Positions 23,858 to 34,690 of a DNA stretch of 64,000 nt are shown piece after piece. This DNA is from Hyaloscypha bicolor E (Eukaryota; Ascomycota; Leotiomycetes; Helotiales; Hyaloscyphaceae). Under the pieces are notes generated by a model. That model did no database searches. It saw only the letters and a list, made by a program, of their open reading frames with translations, and was not told where the DNA came from. Within the stretch, counting starts at the first letter, position 1. Each line of letters begins with the position of its first letter. Made by a program: the position numbers and the translations under genes. Location of the stretch: the NCBI RefSeq assembly GCF_002865645.1, contig NW_020194559.1, forward strand, positions 992,001-1,056,000. The letters are read 5' to 3'.

Positions 23858-24931
23858 ATGACTACTTCAGCGATCCCAGATATTGAACGAGAGTTCACCC
23901 TATTCCCGAAGTTACCTCCCGAATTACGCGTCAAGACATGGAAGTACGCTTTACCTGGTCCTCGAGTTATTCCTCTTTGCATAGACGATAGCGGCACGAG
24001 ACCATGTCGTTCAGCCAATGCGCTCATCACTATCAAACTTGCTTGCCATGAAGCTCTCGAGGTTGTCAAGAAGAATTACGTCAAGTATGTGCCTGTCTTG
24101 AAGTCCCAATCAGACTTCATCCAGGATGACCAAGGACGGCAGGCCTTCATCTACATCAATTACGACCTCGATACGATCTATATCCATCAGTGGGGGAGAT
24201 TTGAGCAAATGCAAGAAAAGTGCTTGAGTAGGGCAAAGCACCTGGCGTGGAGAGGAAACGAGTTATTGTCGCAGAACTTTAGCTGGGCGGTACTTAGAGC
24301 GGCTTGTCCATTGATGAAAAGCCTCACCCTTCCCGGAACACAGAATCGCAATTGGCGGTATCATGACGAAGAATGGATGTTCCTTGATATACCAGACGGT
24401 TTCGGACTTGCGATAGAACTGCCAGAATGGGATGGCAGCTGGGACTCCTCAGAACTCGCGGATTCTTTTGACAATTACGGATATCTTGCACTGAAATGTG
24501 CCGAAGCGAAGCAAGTACGGGAAGAGTTTCACGAGTACGTCAAGAAACACGAAGAATGGAAGACTGCGGATTTCCAGATCGCAGTCCTTGGGCATCGAGA
24601 GATTGGCTCACTCCCCTGGAGTCTGAGTTACTTTCTGTATACTCCCGAGGAAGATGAAGACGGCGAAGTCGACATCCATGGCCTGAGCCATTGGCACGAT
24701 GAGCCTGTTTACATCGAACACCGTGTTCTAGGCTCATGTCAACCTCGTGAAAAGTTGCCGAAGCGTCATCGTTGTCGCATATGTCGCGAGCAGAGATGGC
24801 TGGATTACAACGATGCCTTCTGGCTTGGGGAAGATGACGAAGCAGATATCGACGGCGCGGAAAAGTCCCCCAAATCGGCCACGAAATTCCTGAAAGATTC
24901 ACCGAAGAAGCACACAGAAAGGGATAATTAG
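23858..24931 (+). CDS. 2EXR domain protein
   Basis: This is a single-exon frame of 357 residues. Residues 12-40 carry the 2EXR signature (FTLFPKLPPELRVKTWKYAL then GPRVIPL), followed by the usual ACHEALEVVKKNY segment where these proteins read as seen-in-plant-pathogen 2EXR families (PF20150). The middle contains a pattern of YINYDLDTIYI. The C terminus has CRICREQ and an acidic stretch followed by a Lys-rich tail. 2EXR proteins are numerous in filamentous ascomycetes; their function is unknown, though the N-terminal part resembles an F-box-like fold. The start is supported by the motif position. Confidence 0.85.
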   Translation: MTTSAIPDIEREFTLFPKLPPELRVKTWKYALPGPRVIPLCIDDSGTRPCRSANALITIKLACHEALEVVKKNYVKYVPVLKSQSDFIQDDQGRQAFIYINYDLDTIYIHQWGRFEQMQEKCLSRAKHLAWRGNELLSQNFSWAVLRAACPLMKSLTLPGTQNRNWRYHDEEWMFLDIPDGFGLAIELPEWDGSWDSSELADSFDNYGYLALKCAEAKQVREEFHEYVKKHEEWKTADFQIAVLGHREIGSLPWSLSYFLYTPEEDEDGEVDIHGLSHWHDEPVYIEHRVLGSCQPREKLPKRHRCRICREQRWLDYNDAFWLGEDDEADIDGAEKSPKSATKFLKDSPKKHTERDN

Positions 24932-27120
24932 GGTGATGCTGATTCTGAAGTCTCTCAGTTCTCTGAAGCTGGGATATGCGTTTGAGGTAGTCGTTTTTCT
25001 CGCTACCAAAGTATGTTTTTCTTTCGCTTTGATATTTTGCTATGGCGACAATTACGGGCGAGAGTAAACAGTAGTAGAGAGGGTTTTCTAGATGAAGTTA
25101 CTCACGCGAAAGGAGTGATGGACTTGGTCTCGCAGTAGTTCTTCGCTTTACTAGTAATAAATTTGTGCTATGGCACGTGACCCCCCCCCTTTGGTCGTTG
25201 TTGACTTTAAAAATGCGTTGGTGCGTTTTGTTCCACGGGCATTACACTACAACGTTGCTTTGACTTATCTGTTGTTGCAATGCGGGTGCCAAAATCCAAC
25301 AGTGTGGAACCTCCCAGCCACCACGAGCGATTGTTCGAATGGCAACAACAGTCAGCACTGGAAGGCTCGCAAGCTTGGTAATGTTGCTCCAATACACGCC
25401 ATTATCCGATGTCAGGTTTGAAGGGGGGTTATTGATAATGTCCCATTGTGCAATCCAAAAATATTCCACTGAAGAGTCGAACACGATGACGTTGACCAAG
25501 TCATCATTTCCAATTTTGTCGATGAGCGCGTGAAAGCAGAGGAAGAAATTGGTGTTTTCAAGGTTCATAGGTGGACTGGAGAAGGCTGCTCGGCAATAAC
25601 TTGGGGTAGCTTTGGCGATGACAATGAATGCAGTCTGCAGAGCTATATGTCGGGAATGTGCATCTTGACTGATGTCAGTGCAATTCACTTTGAAATCACG
25701 AATTTAGAAACACATTCACGAGAGACAATTCCCGGCATATGTATACATTCTAGATGAGCACTAAAGACCTCAGTGGGCAGCCATTCTAACACTGCGGAAG
25801 TTCATTAGTTAGCGATACAGACAAGTTACTTCATTTCTCAGGAGTTCCAGCTTCTATTTCCCTTTAACCTTCCTGAAAGACACGACAAACACATCTAAAG
25901 TAGTACTGCCAGGGCATTGCCGTGATCTCAGGCAGAAAATCCATTGCAAATAGTGTTGTAAGCTCCATGCATGCGTTCTTGTACCTGTTTATCGCTCGCC
26001 TAATTTCAATGGAACTGGACGAAGGAAATTATGCCCCGCCTGAACCCTGCACCACCTATCTATCCCCAGACGGTCAAGAGAGCACCAATAGACGCGCTGG
26101 GATACAGCACATGAGCGGGTAGGAATGTCCTGGCTTCAGTTTACTCAGAGCATCTCCTCCGGGTCATTTCCAATCTTGCTGTTGCTCCTTTACCCCTAAC
26201 TATCTCGCTTAACTTCTTAACTCACCCAACGTCCTCGATTGGTCATTTTCTGCAGCCATGGTCCACGCGACCTCTCAAAGATTAGTCGTGCGTGAGTTTG
26301 TCGTACTGCTTACACCACACCCAGTTCTTTCATTGATCGAAAAATCCCTGCGATAAGTTAGCCAGCAATTGGTGATCCGTCGGGTGACCAACCTACTTTT
26401 GACCCCGAGCTCGAAGCCGCAAGGCTGGCAGCCAACAGCGAGAGCTGCAGGTCCAGCATCAGTATGTATTATCTGTGAAAAGTAGACGAGAGAGGTCCTC
26501 TGATGCCCTCGGAATTATTTGTGCTTCTCAAGCTTATATTTACTCGCCAACTGAACACAGACAATATTGATGAATTGTATGACAAGGCTTGAGCCAGTGT
26601 TTTTCGAAATCCTCCTGCTAGAATTGATACACCAGAGTAAATTGAGTATTGAGCCCACCACAATAGCAGTGTTAAAGTTGAAATGGAAAATATGTCGCGA
26701 TGAACCGGAACTTGCTAGCTTATATGGCAATCCAAAATCACGCAAAAGCTAAGCGAGTTGTAAAAGGGGGGCCGATGAGACAGACGCCAAAGTGGCCACA
26801 GCACAATCATTTAGTTTCGGGGTCTCAGAAAAGAACAATCCTATGCCTTAGGACCAATACTCTACTCAACCCCTCAATGCACAAGTACTATCATCTCGGA
26901 CTTTGAAAGGTGCAGCCTCATATTTGCTTTTTTAGGCTTCCAAAAGTGAAACTCCCCAGATGAAACCCGCGCCCGAGACAGCCTCGCATTTCCATATGTC
27001 TATATATTTCACAAAGTCAGCTGGCGGATCGCGGGACGCACCAGTTATTTTCCCGATTTGACAAAAGATTGCGAGTCAGTCCACTCAGTAGGGTACTTGA
27101 ATTGGCCAGCGCTAATAAAC
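24932..27120. other. Long gene-poor stretch with possible decayed exons
   Basis: A minus ORF of 148 codons (25242-25688) has fairly protein-like composition (VNVIVFDSSVEYFWIAQWDI) but no family I know and no clear exons around it. At about 26258 a short frame starts MVHATSQRLV before a possible GTGCGT donor. At about 26368-26460 a frame reads GDPSGDQPTFDPELEAARLA before a GTATGT donor, with nothing coding after it. These may be remnants of genes. The rest shows nothing. Confidence 0.35.
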
Positions 27121-28124
27121 ATGTCGTCTCAATGGAATATTGACGTTGAGAAAGGACGTCAAACATCGACGGACTCCATACATCTTCCACCCGAATCGAC
27201 AAGTTCGCCAAAATGCCCCCTTTCCACCGATACCAACGCTCCATTGACTAGTTCATCGCCTGGTGAAGGGTCGCACCCTCTAAACTATGGGGATCGGCTT
27301 GTCTCAAACTACTTAGCACCGAGGCCACACCCCAGATTCGACAACATGAACTACGATGACAAGATCATACAAGCAACAAGATTTCGCCATTTAAATATCG
27401 CCCGCATCCAGCACGACCTGCTCCGTCTTCAACATGTACTTACGAGCCCAGGGGGCGGCACCGAAGAGAACTTCGCACGGCTGTCCTCGCTTCTCACGAG
27501 CATGGTATGCTGTCGAAATTGTTTTCTACGTTAACTATCTAGGTGCGCTGAGAACTAACGTCGTATACAGCCACAACAATCAGAGACTGGGACTATATTA
27601 AAAGTGCCACAGTCAAGATTAATCACAACCCCCGGCATATGGAAAGAACTCTGTCTCAGTATCCCGAACTTCCTTGGGACAGTGCCACCGCGCCACATCG
27701 TTTTGCGCTACTCAGAGAAGCAGAGGAGACCCCGCAAGATCTAACCACTATCATAGGTGCGGTACTTCCTCGCTCATGGAGCTGGTCCAAAGCAGAACAG
27801 CAATTGAGACCAGAATCATATAAGCTAGACCTTCATGGGGTGTCAGGGGTTAGGCCAAGATATCCCTCCCTAATTATGACCATTCTCGCCGGTACAATTG
27901 TTTCATTAGCAAGCAGTGTATGCATTCTTGTGCCTACAATTATAATGAGTTTTCAAGGTGATAGAACGAAGAGTCTTGTCACGGTTGCGGTCGCTGTTAC
28001 TCTGTTTGGATTTTTCCTTGTGGTTGGAGTACGCACGAAGATCTCTGAGACTTTCTTGGCCACGGCGACATATGCGGCGATCTTGGTTGTGTTTGTAGGC
28101 TCGAGTAGCTCTACATATAATTGA
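27121..28124 (+). CDS. DUF6594 membrane protein
   Basis: Exon 1 is 27121-27504 (128 residues) and exon 2 about 27571-28124. The N-terminal 60 residues are Ser/Pro-rich. Then comes a helical region starting RFRHLNIARIQHDLLRLQ, the central DWDYIKSAT segment, and a C-terminal run of three hydrophobic helices (from about PSLIMTILAGTIVSLASS to the end). This is the architecture of fungal DUF6594 (PF20237), a predicted three-helix membrane protein of unknown role. The obvious splice pair (GTATGC...TACAG, 66 bp) leaves the two exons one base out of phase, so the real junction is either unusual or a frameshift is present. Confidence 0.68.
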
Positions 28125-29291
28125 TTAATAGAAGGTGCTTCCCCTTTGCGTGTTAGAGAAGAATGCAATGTGTATATAAACAAACTTATTTGCACCAAAT
28201 ACTGCACAATCAGCTTTGAAGCGAGAGATGAAACACAGAATCTCGCTATTCACGCTCGTATCGGTCGCGAGTTTCAACACCGCCTTTACAGCATCCTCAA
28301 ATGAGGCATTCCCAATCCCGGCTGAAGACCACCATTCCCAGCCTACCACATGGATAATGTCGGTATGAATCATCCTAAACTCCTGGCGACCGGCCAACCT
28401 GCTTCAGTAAGCGTTTTACGGGCCAGAATGACTTACCAAGGAGCAAGACAGTTCACCCTCACCCCACTCTCCCAAGCCCCTTGCCTCAAAACTTTCATCA
28501 CTGCCCTCCCAGAGCACTTCGAAATATCATACTGCAGTCTCCCAGACTGATCCATATACTCCGCCAAGCTAGTAACGATGACCAAAGACTTGTCTCCTCG
28601 TACTCCTCCAACCCCCTCACATCGACATTAATGCATTGCAAGATGCGTCGTGTATAGCACCCCCTTCTGGTTCACGTCGAGAATTTTCAGGTCCCGCTTG
28701 ATCGGCGCTCCAGATAGATCATCCGTCTCATTCATCAAGTGGAGTCCTGAGAGCCAAGGAAGACAACAAACCTGTGTAATTTGCGAGTCCATCACCCGTA
28801 CCTCAGATTCTAGCGTTCGCGATGACAATGTCGCAACTCTGTCGAGGCGAGTTCTCGACCGGGGCCTCGAAGAACTGCACTTGTTCGTCCCAGTCGCGGA
28901 CATCGCATTGGGTGAATTGGTAATTGCTGTTTGTTCGGTTTTGATTGCTGACATGGAGAAGCTGGTGACCTACGAGCCTACAGTAGTTCAACGACCGTTT
29001 GATCACCAAGAGTGCGGTTCACGTCTCCAATTGCCACATATGCACTTCAAAATCAGCTACTGCTATCCGGTAGCTATGAGGAGACATACCCGGCGTCTAC
29101 AAAAGCTTTTGCATAACCTTTCCCCAGACCATTTACACCTACGTAAAGTTAGTCCGAACTTCCCGTCTCTGGCTCTCAGTCTTACTCGATGTACCTCCTG
29201 TAATCACCACCGACTTTCCTTTCAGGGAGTTAAGATCAGAGTGCGAGGTTGCGGTAACAGGACCGCGGTTCTCATATTTTGGAATAGACAT
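28125..29291 (-). pseudogene. Short-chain dehydrogenase/reductase with two nonsense changes
   Basis: Six exons are recognisable: 29291-29195, 29138-29090, 29044-28982, 28926-28802, 28746-28437, 28398-28125. All five introns (38-56 bp) have GT-AG ends and the summed length is a multiple of three (305 codons). The NAD site reads VVITGGVNGLGKGYAKAFVD, then CDVRDWDEQV, DIVIANA (NAG expected) and VTSLAEYM with YDISK holding the catalytic Tyr and Lys. In-frame TGA at 28803-28805 and TAA at 28628-28630 break it. It resembles 15-hydroxyprostaglandin dehydrogenase-like fungal SDRs. Its last stop abuts the DUF6594 stop, tail to tail. Confidence 0.75.
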
Positions 29292-29808
29292 TTTGCGTCT
29301 CGAGTAATTACATTAATTTCTCAACTTCGATGTCTTGCAAGAGAGACAGAATATCGAAGGTTGAGGGGGATTTGTCGACTGATATATGAATGTGAGATGA
29401 CGAAGATTGACAGACTGACAGACCAGAGGTAAAGCGTATGCATGGCTACCGGACCCGAATCATTCCTCAGAATTCGAGTGGTGTTTGTTACGAGCCAGTA
29501 GAAGTGGAGAACATGATGACGAGTCGGCTGAGTAGGGTTTCTATTGGATATTTACGGGGATGCTAAATCTGGGATGAAGGAAAAACAACAAATAAATTCT
29601 TTTCTAAGTACCATAAATAAAACATCAGCGCAACACAGCCGTCAATCGTGCCAATGGCGTCGAATCAAAGGGTATAAAGCGCACCGCAACGCTGGAAAAC
29701 AAGTACATGCTGCATATCTTATGAAACCACTCCTTTGGTTTCCGCCCCCTCCCGCCCCTTCAACCCCCCCTTTCCACCCAACTTCACGACCAATCAAGAA
29801 CTCCCAAA
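29292..29808. other. Intergenic space between SDR start and repeat-protein stop
   Basis: It contains the 5' flank of the SDR pseudogene and the 3' flank of the 656-residue gene. No gene is seen. Confidence 0.4.
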
Positions 29809-31779
29809 TCAAGCCTCAGGAACAATCTCACTCTCCTCAACCTTGACCCCGTTCCCCTCAACCTTCTTTACCTCAACACCCTTATCACTCTCCCCGACCT
29901 CCTCACCCATGCTAACCCCATTGCTCAAACTGATCTTCCCCACAAGTGCCTTAACCTCCTTAACCTCAACGAGAATCTCCGCACTCTGGTCCTTCTTGTC
30001 CTCCTCAATCAGCGTCTTTACTTCTTTCACGGAGCTCAAGATCTCAGCATCCTCTTTGCCGACCTCTGTCTGCAGAGCCTCGAGAGTAGAGAGGATCTTT
30101 AGTCCGACGGTATTGTCGGTTGGGTTATCTTTGATTTCGGACAGGGTCGTAGTCTGCGAGTGGAGGGTGGTGATGATTTCCTTGACGGAACCTTCGAGGT
30201 GGGACAAATCGACCTTCTCGGGAGCAGGGGCGGGCGTGTGCACAGCGGACTTGATTTCGTCCAGGTGAGCAGTATGTTGATCTAAAGTGGCAGCGAGTGG
30301 TGAAAGGTCGACCGGTGCGGGGACAGGAGCTGGGGTGGTAACTGCGGTCTTGATTTCGCTCAGGTGGGCCGAGTGTTCATCTAGCTTAGTAGAAAGTGGC
30401 GAGAGGTCGACTTTTTCTGCCTCTGGAGCAGGTGCAGAGGCCAGAGATTTGAGTTCAGTGAGGTGTGTGGTATGTTCATCAAGTTTGGCAGATAGCGGGG
30501 CGAGGTCGACCTTCTCGGGCGCTGGAGCTGGTACAGAGGCAAGGGATTTGAGTTCAGCGAGATGAGCTGTATGTTCGTCGAGTTTAGATGCAAGTGGGGA
30601 CAGATCAACCTTCTCAGGAGCTGGAACAGGTGCGGAGACTGTAGATTTGATGTCTGTCAGGTGGGCGGTGTGTTCGTCGAGTTTAGCAGCCAGCGGTGAT
30701 AGATCAACCTTCTCAGCAGCTGGAGCGGGCGTAGCAACAATGGATTGGATCTCCGACAAGGTCTTGGTGTGGGCGGCATGAGCTTCATTTGAAGCCTTAA
30801 CTCCCTCCAAAATTTCAGGGCTGAGATTTGCCGCTTTCAATTCTGTGTGTGATGCTTCATGTGCCGATTTCAACTCCGCAAGAGCAGCAGCGTGGGCGGT
30901 ATGCGAATCATTGGATGCTTTGACACCAGCCAAAACCTCCGATCCAACGTCCGATGCCTTAATCTCCGCCAACGTTGAATTCTGTGCCTCGATTGCCGTG
31001 AGAACATTGCCAATTTGCGTACCAATGCCAGAGAATCCAGTGTTTTGTCCAATTTCAAGATCTGCTTTGAAGGTGCCCAGGTCTGATTTCAGTGCTGCAG
31101 CAGACTCGGCATTTTGCTTGATGATGGCGAGTTCGGCGGTGATGGTGTCGAGTTTTGTAGCGTTGTCGGAGAGGGAGAGGGAGACTGGGGCAGGCCCTTG
31201 CTCGTGAAGTGTCTTGAGATCGGTGGAGATTGTGTCCAGCTTCTCGCCATGCGATGTCAGGAGTGTAGTGTCCGGGGATGCAACGCTTTCTTGGAGTGCC
31301 TTCACAGTGTATCCCAGCTCCACCAACGATTCCGTGATATGTGCCACAGCAGCTTCGATTGCAGAGATCTTGCCAGCGGCAGTAGTATTGTTTGTGTCGA
31401 GGACGGTAGACAGGTCGGAGAGCTTCGTATTCGTTTGGGTGTTTGACTCGGCAATTCGTTTGGACAGTTCGGCATTGGACTCGAGCAGCTTGGTTTCGAC
31501 GGTTGAGATATCTAGAGCAGACTTGAGAGATGGCTGGAGCTGTGTAGCCAAATGGCCAGCAACAGCTTTGGTGAAGTCATCGCCGGTCAGAGCTGCAGAG
31601 ACTGCCTCTGCAATGGCCTTCTGGACCGCCTCCTTGTCTTTTGCTTGCTCTTCTTCCGTGGGTGCTGCTACCGCCTTGGGCGTGCTCGAGTGGCCTCGCA
31701 GGCGCTGCCACAGAGAAGGGGACATGGCTCCAAACAACGATGCTGGGAGGTTCTGGATGTATTTGAAAAACGACGACAT
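29809..31779 (-). CDS. Coiled-coil protein with five 33-residue tandem repeats
   Basis: This is a single-exon frame of 656 residues. The N-terminal 30 residues (MSSFFKYIQNLPASLFGAMS) could form an amphipathic helix. Residues 60-350 are Ala/Ser/Thr/Leu-rich and predicted helical, with a loose repeated pattern of LAEIKAS, LAELKSA and EILEGVKASN. Residues 358-522 are five tandem 33-residue units of the form VDLSPLAAKLDEHTAHL followed by a Pro/Ala linker ending PAPEK; a decayed sixth starts at 523. The C terminus is acidic and Val/Glu-rich. I do not recognise the family. The layout suggests a long rod or scaffold. Confidence 0.78.
   Translation of the reverse strand: MSSFFKYIQNLPASLFGAMSPSLWQRLRGHSSTPKAVAAPTEEEQAKDKEAVQKAIAEAVSAALTGDDFTKAVAGHLATQLQPSLKSALDISTVETKLLESNAELSKRIAESNTQTNTKLSDLSTVLDTNNTTAAGKISAIEAAVAHITESLVELGYTVKALQESVASPDTTLLTSHGEKLDTISTDLKTLHEQGPAPVSLSLSDNATKLDTITAELAIIKQNAESAAALKSDLGTFKADLEIGQNTGFSGIGTQIGNVLTAIEAQNSTLAEIKASDVGSEVLAGVKASNDSHTAHAAALAELKSAHEASHTELKAANLSPEILEGVKASNEAHAAHTKTLSEIQSIVATPAPAAEKVDLSPLAAKLDEHTAHLTDIKSTVSAPVPAPEKVDLSPLASKLDEHTAHLAELKSLASVPAPAPEKVDLAPLSAKLDEHTTHLTELKSLASAPAPEAEKVDLSPLSTKLDEHSAHLSEIKTAVTTPAPVPAPVDLSPLAATLDQHTAHLDEIKSAVHTPAPAPEKVDLSHLEGSVKEIITTLHSQTTTLSEIKDNPTDNTVGLKILSTLEALQTEVGKEDAEILSSVKEVKTLIEEDKKDQSAEILVEVKEVKALVGKISLSNGVSMGEEVGESDKGVEVKKVEGNGVKVEESEIVPEA
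30214..30708 (-). repeat. Five tandem 99-bp coding repeats
   Basis: Each 99-bp unit encodes 33 residues. Units differ by scattered substitutions, and the phase with the reading frame is perfect. Variation is concentrated in the Ala/Pro linker and at synonymous positions. Confidence 0.9.
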
Positions 31780-33332
31780 CCGTCAGGGTAGTGGGGGACC
31801 TTTGTGGTGTTTGGAGGTTGGAGGAAGAAGGAAAATGGGAAGATCAGAAGATCCGACGTTACCTCGCTAGCGTTACTAAAGTAGCTAAACACACGCCGTG
31901 CAGGCAACTGAGGCCGCCGCGGCGGACAATTGTGCGTGTGTTGTGCGACTTGTGCGCGATCGATGTCTAATTGCGAGTCTCAGTGTGTGCTGCGGTGCCT
32001 TGGGTTGCTTTGGGTCGCGTCAATTTCCGGGATTTGAGTCGGTGAGGGGAGCTTGAGCCGTAGCGAGGGCAACGAGGGCCGGCCCGCCAGTTTTTCCGCC
32101 TGCAGGGCCCCGGTCAAGCGCTGCAAAACAATCAAAAACTTCACCACCGCGTCGTCCAACGTGTCCCAATTAGGGGCAGCCCCGGCCCCCTCAGTGGTTC
32201 ATCATTCATGCAGCATTGCAGCCGAATGCACTCCCCACCGCCGTTAGCTCTCTCTGGCTGACTCGGCCTCCGTGGGCTGCAGGCTATTCGTGCTCTTGTC
32301 GGCCACTGAGAAATTCTGCTTTTGTCGCGGAGGGTTGGATTGGGTTGCGTTGGGAGTCATGTGCGTGCTGTACTTGCATATGGACGTCGTTTGGGCAGGA
32401 GAACAAGATGCCAGTGCATTGTTACTCCGAGTCATTGCCCTATCATCGCTGTACAGTTGTATAGACAACGCATTGGAGGAGAGATCTGAGACAATGTGCC
32501 TGCAGGAGTGGACGTGTTCCTCTGGGTGGGGGCTGTCACTCTGACATGAATCACGATCACGTCCCAGATAGCGAGCTTTCTTGCTTATCGTCGTTTACAT
32601 ACATTTGCTTTCATGTTTTCTAGAAGATGTCGGAAGAAGTCTCCCACGAGTTTCAGCGTCACGTTCTCATTGTGGTTCTCACGTGATGCAGCCGAGTTGA
32701 TACAATCTGCGCCACAACTGATGCTTTTTCACCCTGGCGAAGAAGTGGCGATACTCGTCTACCTTTGCTGATTGCTATTTTGTTTCTATTGTCTGCCCCT
32801 TCAACTGCTAAGCTCAAGTCGAATCCAGTGCAGCCTCAAACTCTTCTTGCAAAGCAGGAAGTAGTTGCAATAGATGAGCAAAGTCTACGCATAGAATTGA
32901 AACATCTAACACTTTTCTACTCAATAGTTTTGAGTCGTGCGGTTACAAAATAGCCAGTGACGGTCGTCTGAAAGGTCATTTTCCCTACCCAGAAGAGACG
33001 AAAAGCCCCCAAAAGAAGGCTTCCATACGAGCACAACCATGCAGCTGAGGCTCTCACCAACAGCGTTACTGCCTTTCAGCTACCTAGCCGCACCACCAAT
33101 GCGACATACTCAAGCAAGACGAATATTTTGAGATGTCGGCCATCAAGTAATTAGTTGCTGCCGATAATTGAACAGATCACCGGTGGCCGTTGAAGGAAAG
33201 GATCACCTTTCATTGCCTCTTTTTGCAGGCAAGGCTTGGGGGCGGCCGAAGTTGCTATCTAACGCCTCGATTCTTCTTTCCCCTCATCTCCATTTCTCAT
33301 GCCACCTTCCTTCCTCACTAACTAATCCAACC
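31780..33332. other. Intergenic region
   Basis: It includes the promoter of the minus-strand repeat protein (a G/C-rich stretch near 31900-31960 with GCCGCCGCGGCGG) and the 5' flank of the cysteine-rich gene. ORFs here are shadows or chance. No RNA gene is recognised. Confidence 0.45.
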
Positions 33333-33989
33333 ATGCTGCTACTTCTCTCTTTCCTCAATCTCATGCTATCTGTGAGGGTAGTGTCAGCAGCATGCTACGA
33401 CTTCAACTTCAACCTGAATACGCCCCCCGGTGCCCAGCCTTGCAACAACATCGTTGGCAGGATCTCCATGTGCTGCAATACAAACCTCTCAACCTCGGAC
33501 TTCCTGACACGCCCGACAACCTGTCTCCACAAACGATCTCTGCAAGAACGTAGTCGCGGGTTCGGCAAACGACATCACCACAAAATATTGGCGAGAAGGG
33601 TGTAGCGACAGGGGGTGGAACAGTCAGTATTGCTTAACGGGAATCCGCACCTCTTCTTCTGTGAGTAACCCCCCTCCCAAATAAATCCAATCGTGGAGAA
33701 TCAGGAACAGGGACAGGGCTAGGACAACAGGCGTTGTGTTATAACTGGCAGCCTTTTCCCCACCAGCGTAGTTTGATGACCATTTCAATTGCAGGATGTA
33801 GACGGCAGCAATGACGCGCTAATGACTCCCAGTGACGGCACGGCAGCATCAGCAAAATGGTGCTGCGGCTATCAGAACATAGACTGCTGTGGCACATCCC
33901 AGGAACTTGTATTCCGCAGTATCAGCATCAGGTTGTACGAGATGCGAGGAGATCCGAGATCGCCGGGAACGCATGGAGAGCTCGCGTGA
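33333..33989 (+). pseudogene. Secreted cysteine-rich protein gene with a 1-base frameshift
   Basis: The frame opens with a classic signal peptide (ATG at 33333, hydrophobic core LLLLSFLNLMLSV, cleavage near VSA-AC). The mature part has CYDFN, PCNNIVGRISMCC, and then the frame is wrong. Shifting one base near 33525-33535 gives LCKNVVAG, TTKYWREGCSD and WNSQYCLTG, up to a GTGAGT donor at about 33661. A later exon at about 33795-33880 reads SDGTAASAKWCCGYQNIDCCG. This is the pattern of a common fungal secreted or single-pass ectodomain (C-x-PCN-x-MCC-x-LC-x-WCC). No transmembrane segment follows. One extra C relative to the expected CLTNDLCK explains the shift. Confidence 0.55.
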
Positions 33990-34690
33990 CGTTGAAGCTC
34001 TGAAGGAGCTTGTCTTTCCTCTCAGGATTTGTTTTTGGGCTGGTTTTAAACGGCAGCGAGGCGGTAACAATCGTGATATAATACGCTAAGTTTGAGCGTC
34101 CATGAGAGGGACGAGAAGAGAGAAACTCGATGCCCCAAGAGGTTTCCGCACAATTTCAGCTCGATGCTCCTTTCCTGGTTATCCTTTCTATTTCGGAAAA
34201 AAACTGGAGATCAAGAAACACATGATATTACGTCAGTGTGCTGCCCTCCCTCAAGTGATGGTGTTGTGGCGTTCCATCCCCTGTCTTCGTACACTTCAGC
34301 CATTCACGGATCGAGGATCAGCGGGTCATCCCGCAAAGCATCCATCCTTTGGCAGCCCTCTTTTCGAGCATCACTTCCACATGTAAAAAGTTCGTATACC
34401 ATGGCCAACTGAATTCATAAGCCTTGTGAGCATTCTAGGCATTTCGTCACAATGCGGCGGGGTTTTAAGGCGTAGTTTGCTTGGATTAGGGCCGCAGGGA
34501 ACAGGATATAACCCTGCTCCTTTGGCAGAAATCATATCCCCAACATACGTTTCACATTTCCTAACTTGCGAAACAACTGTGTTCGCTTCCAGACTTTCAG
34601 ATTTGACCTTAAGAGTTTAGGTTTTAGTAGAGTCTCCGCTGTTCCGTAAGCTCATTCAAGTCTGGTATCCATCCGTACACAAAAATCGCA
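33990..34690. other. Intergenic region, promoter side of the next gene
   Basis: No supported gene; the short ORFs on the plus strand (34092-34412, 34426-34620) lack domain or splice support. Confidence 0.45.

Noticed and set aside
28650..29432. 260-codon plus ORF
   Set aside because: It is antisense to the SDR pseudogene, whose exons, introns and motifs explain this segment better.
29735..30268. 177-codon plus ORF opposite the repeat protein
   Set aside because: Ser/Thr-rich mirror of the Glu/Lys/Ala-coding strand.
30214..30708. Regular 99-bp repeats considered as a CRISPR-like or satellite array
   Set aside because: The units are contiguous without spacers and in phase with a 656-codon reading frame in a eukaryotic context.
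27121..31779. Secondary-metabolite gene cluster suggested by an SDR near other genes
   Set aside because: The SDR is broken, and no synthase, P450, methyltransferase or transporter is nearby.
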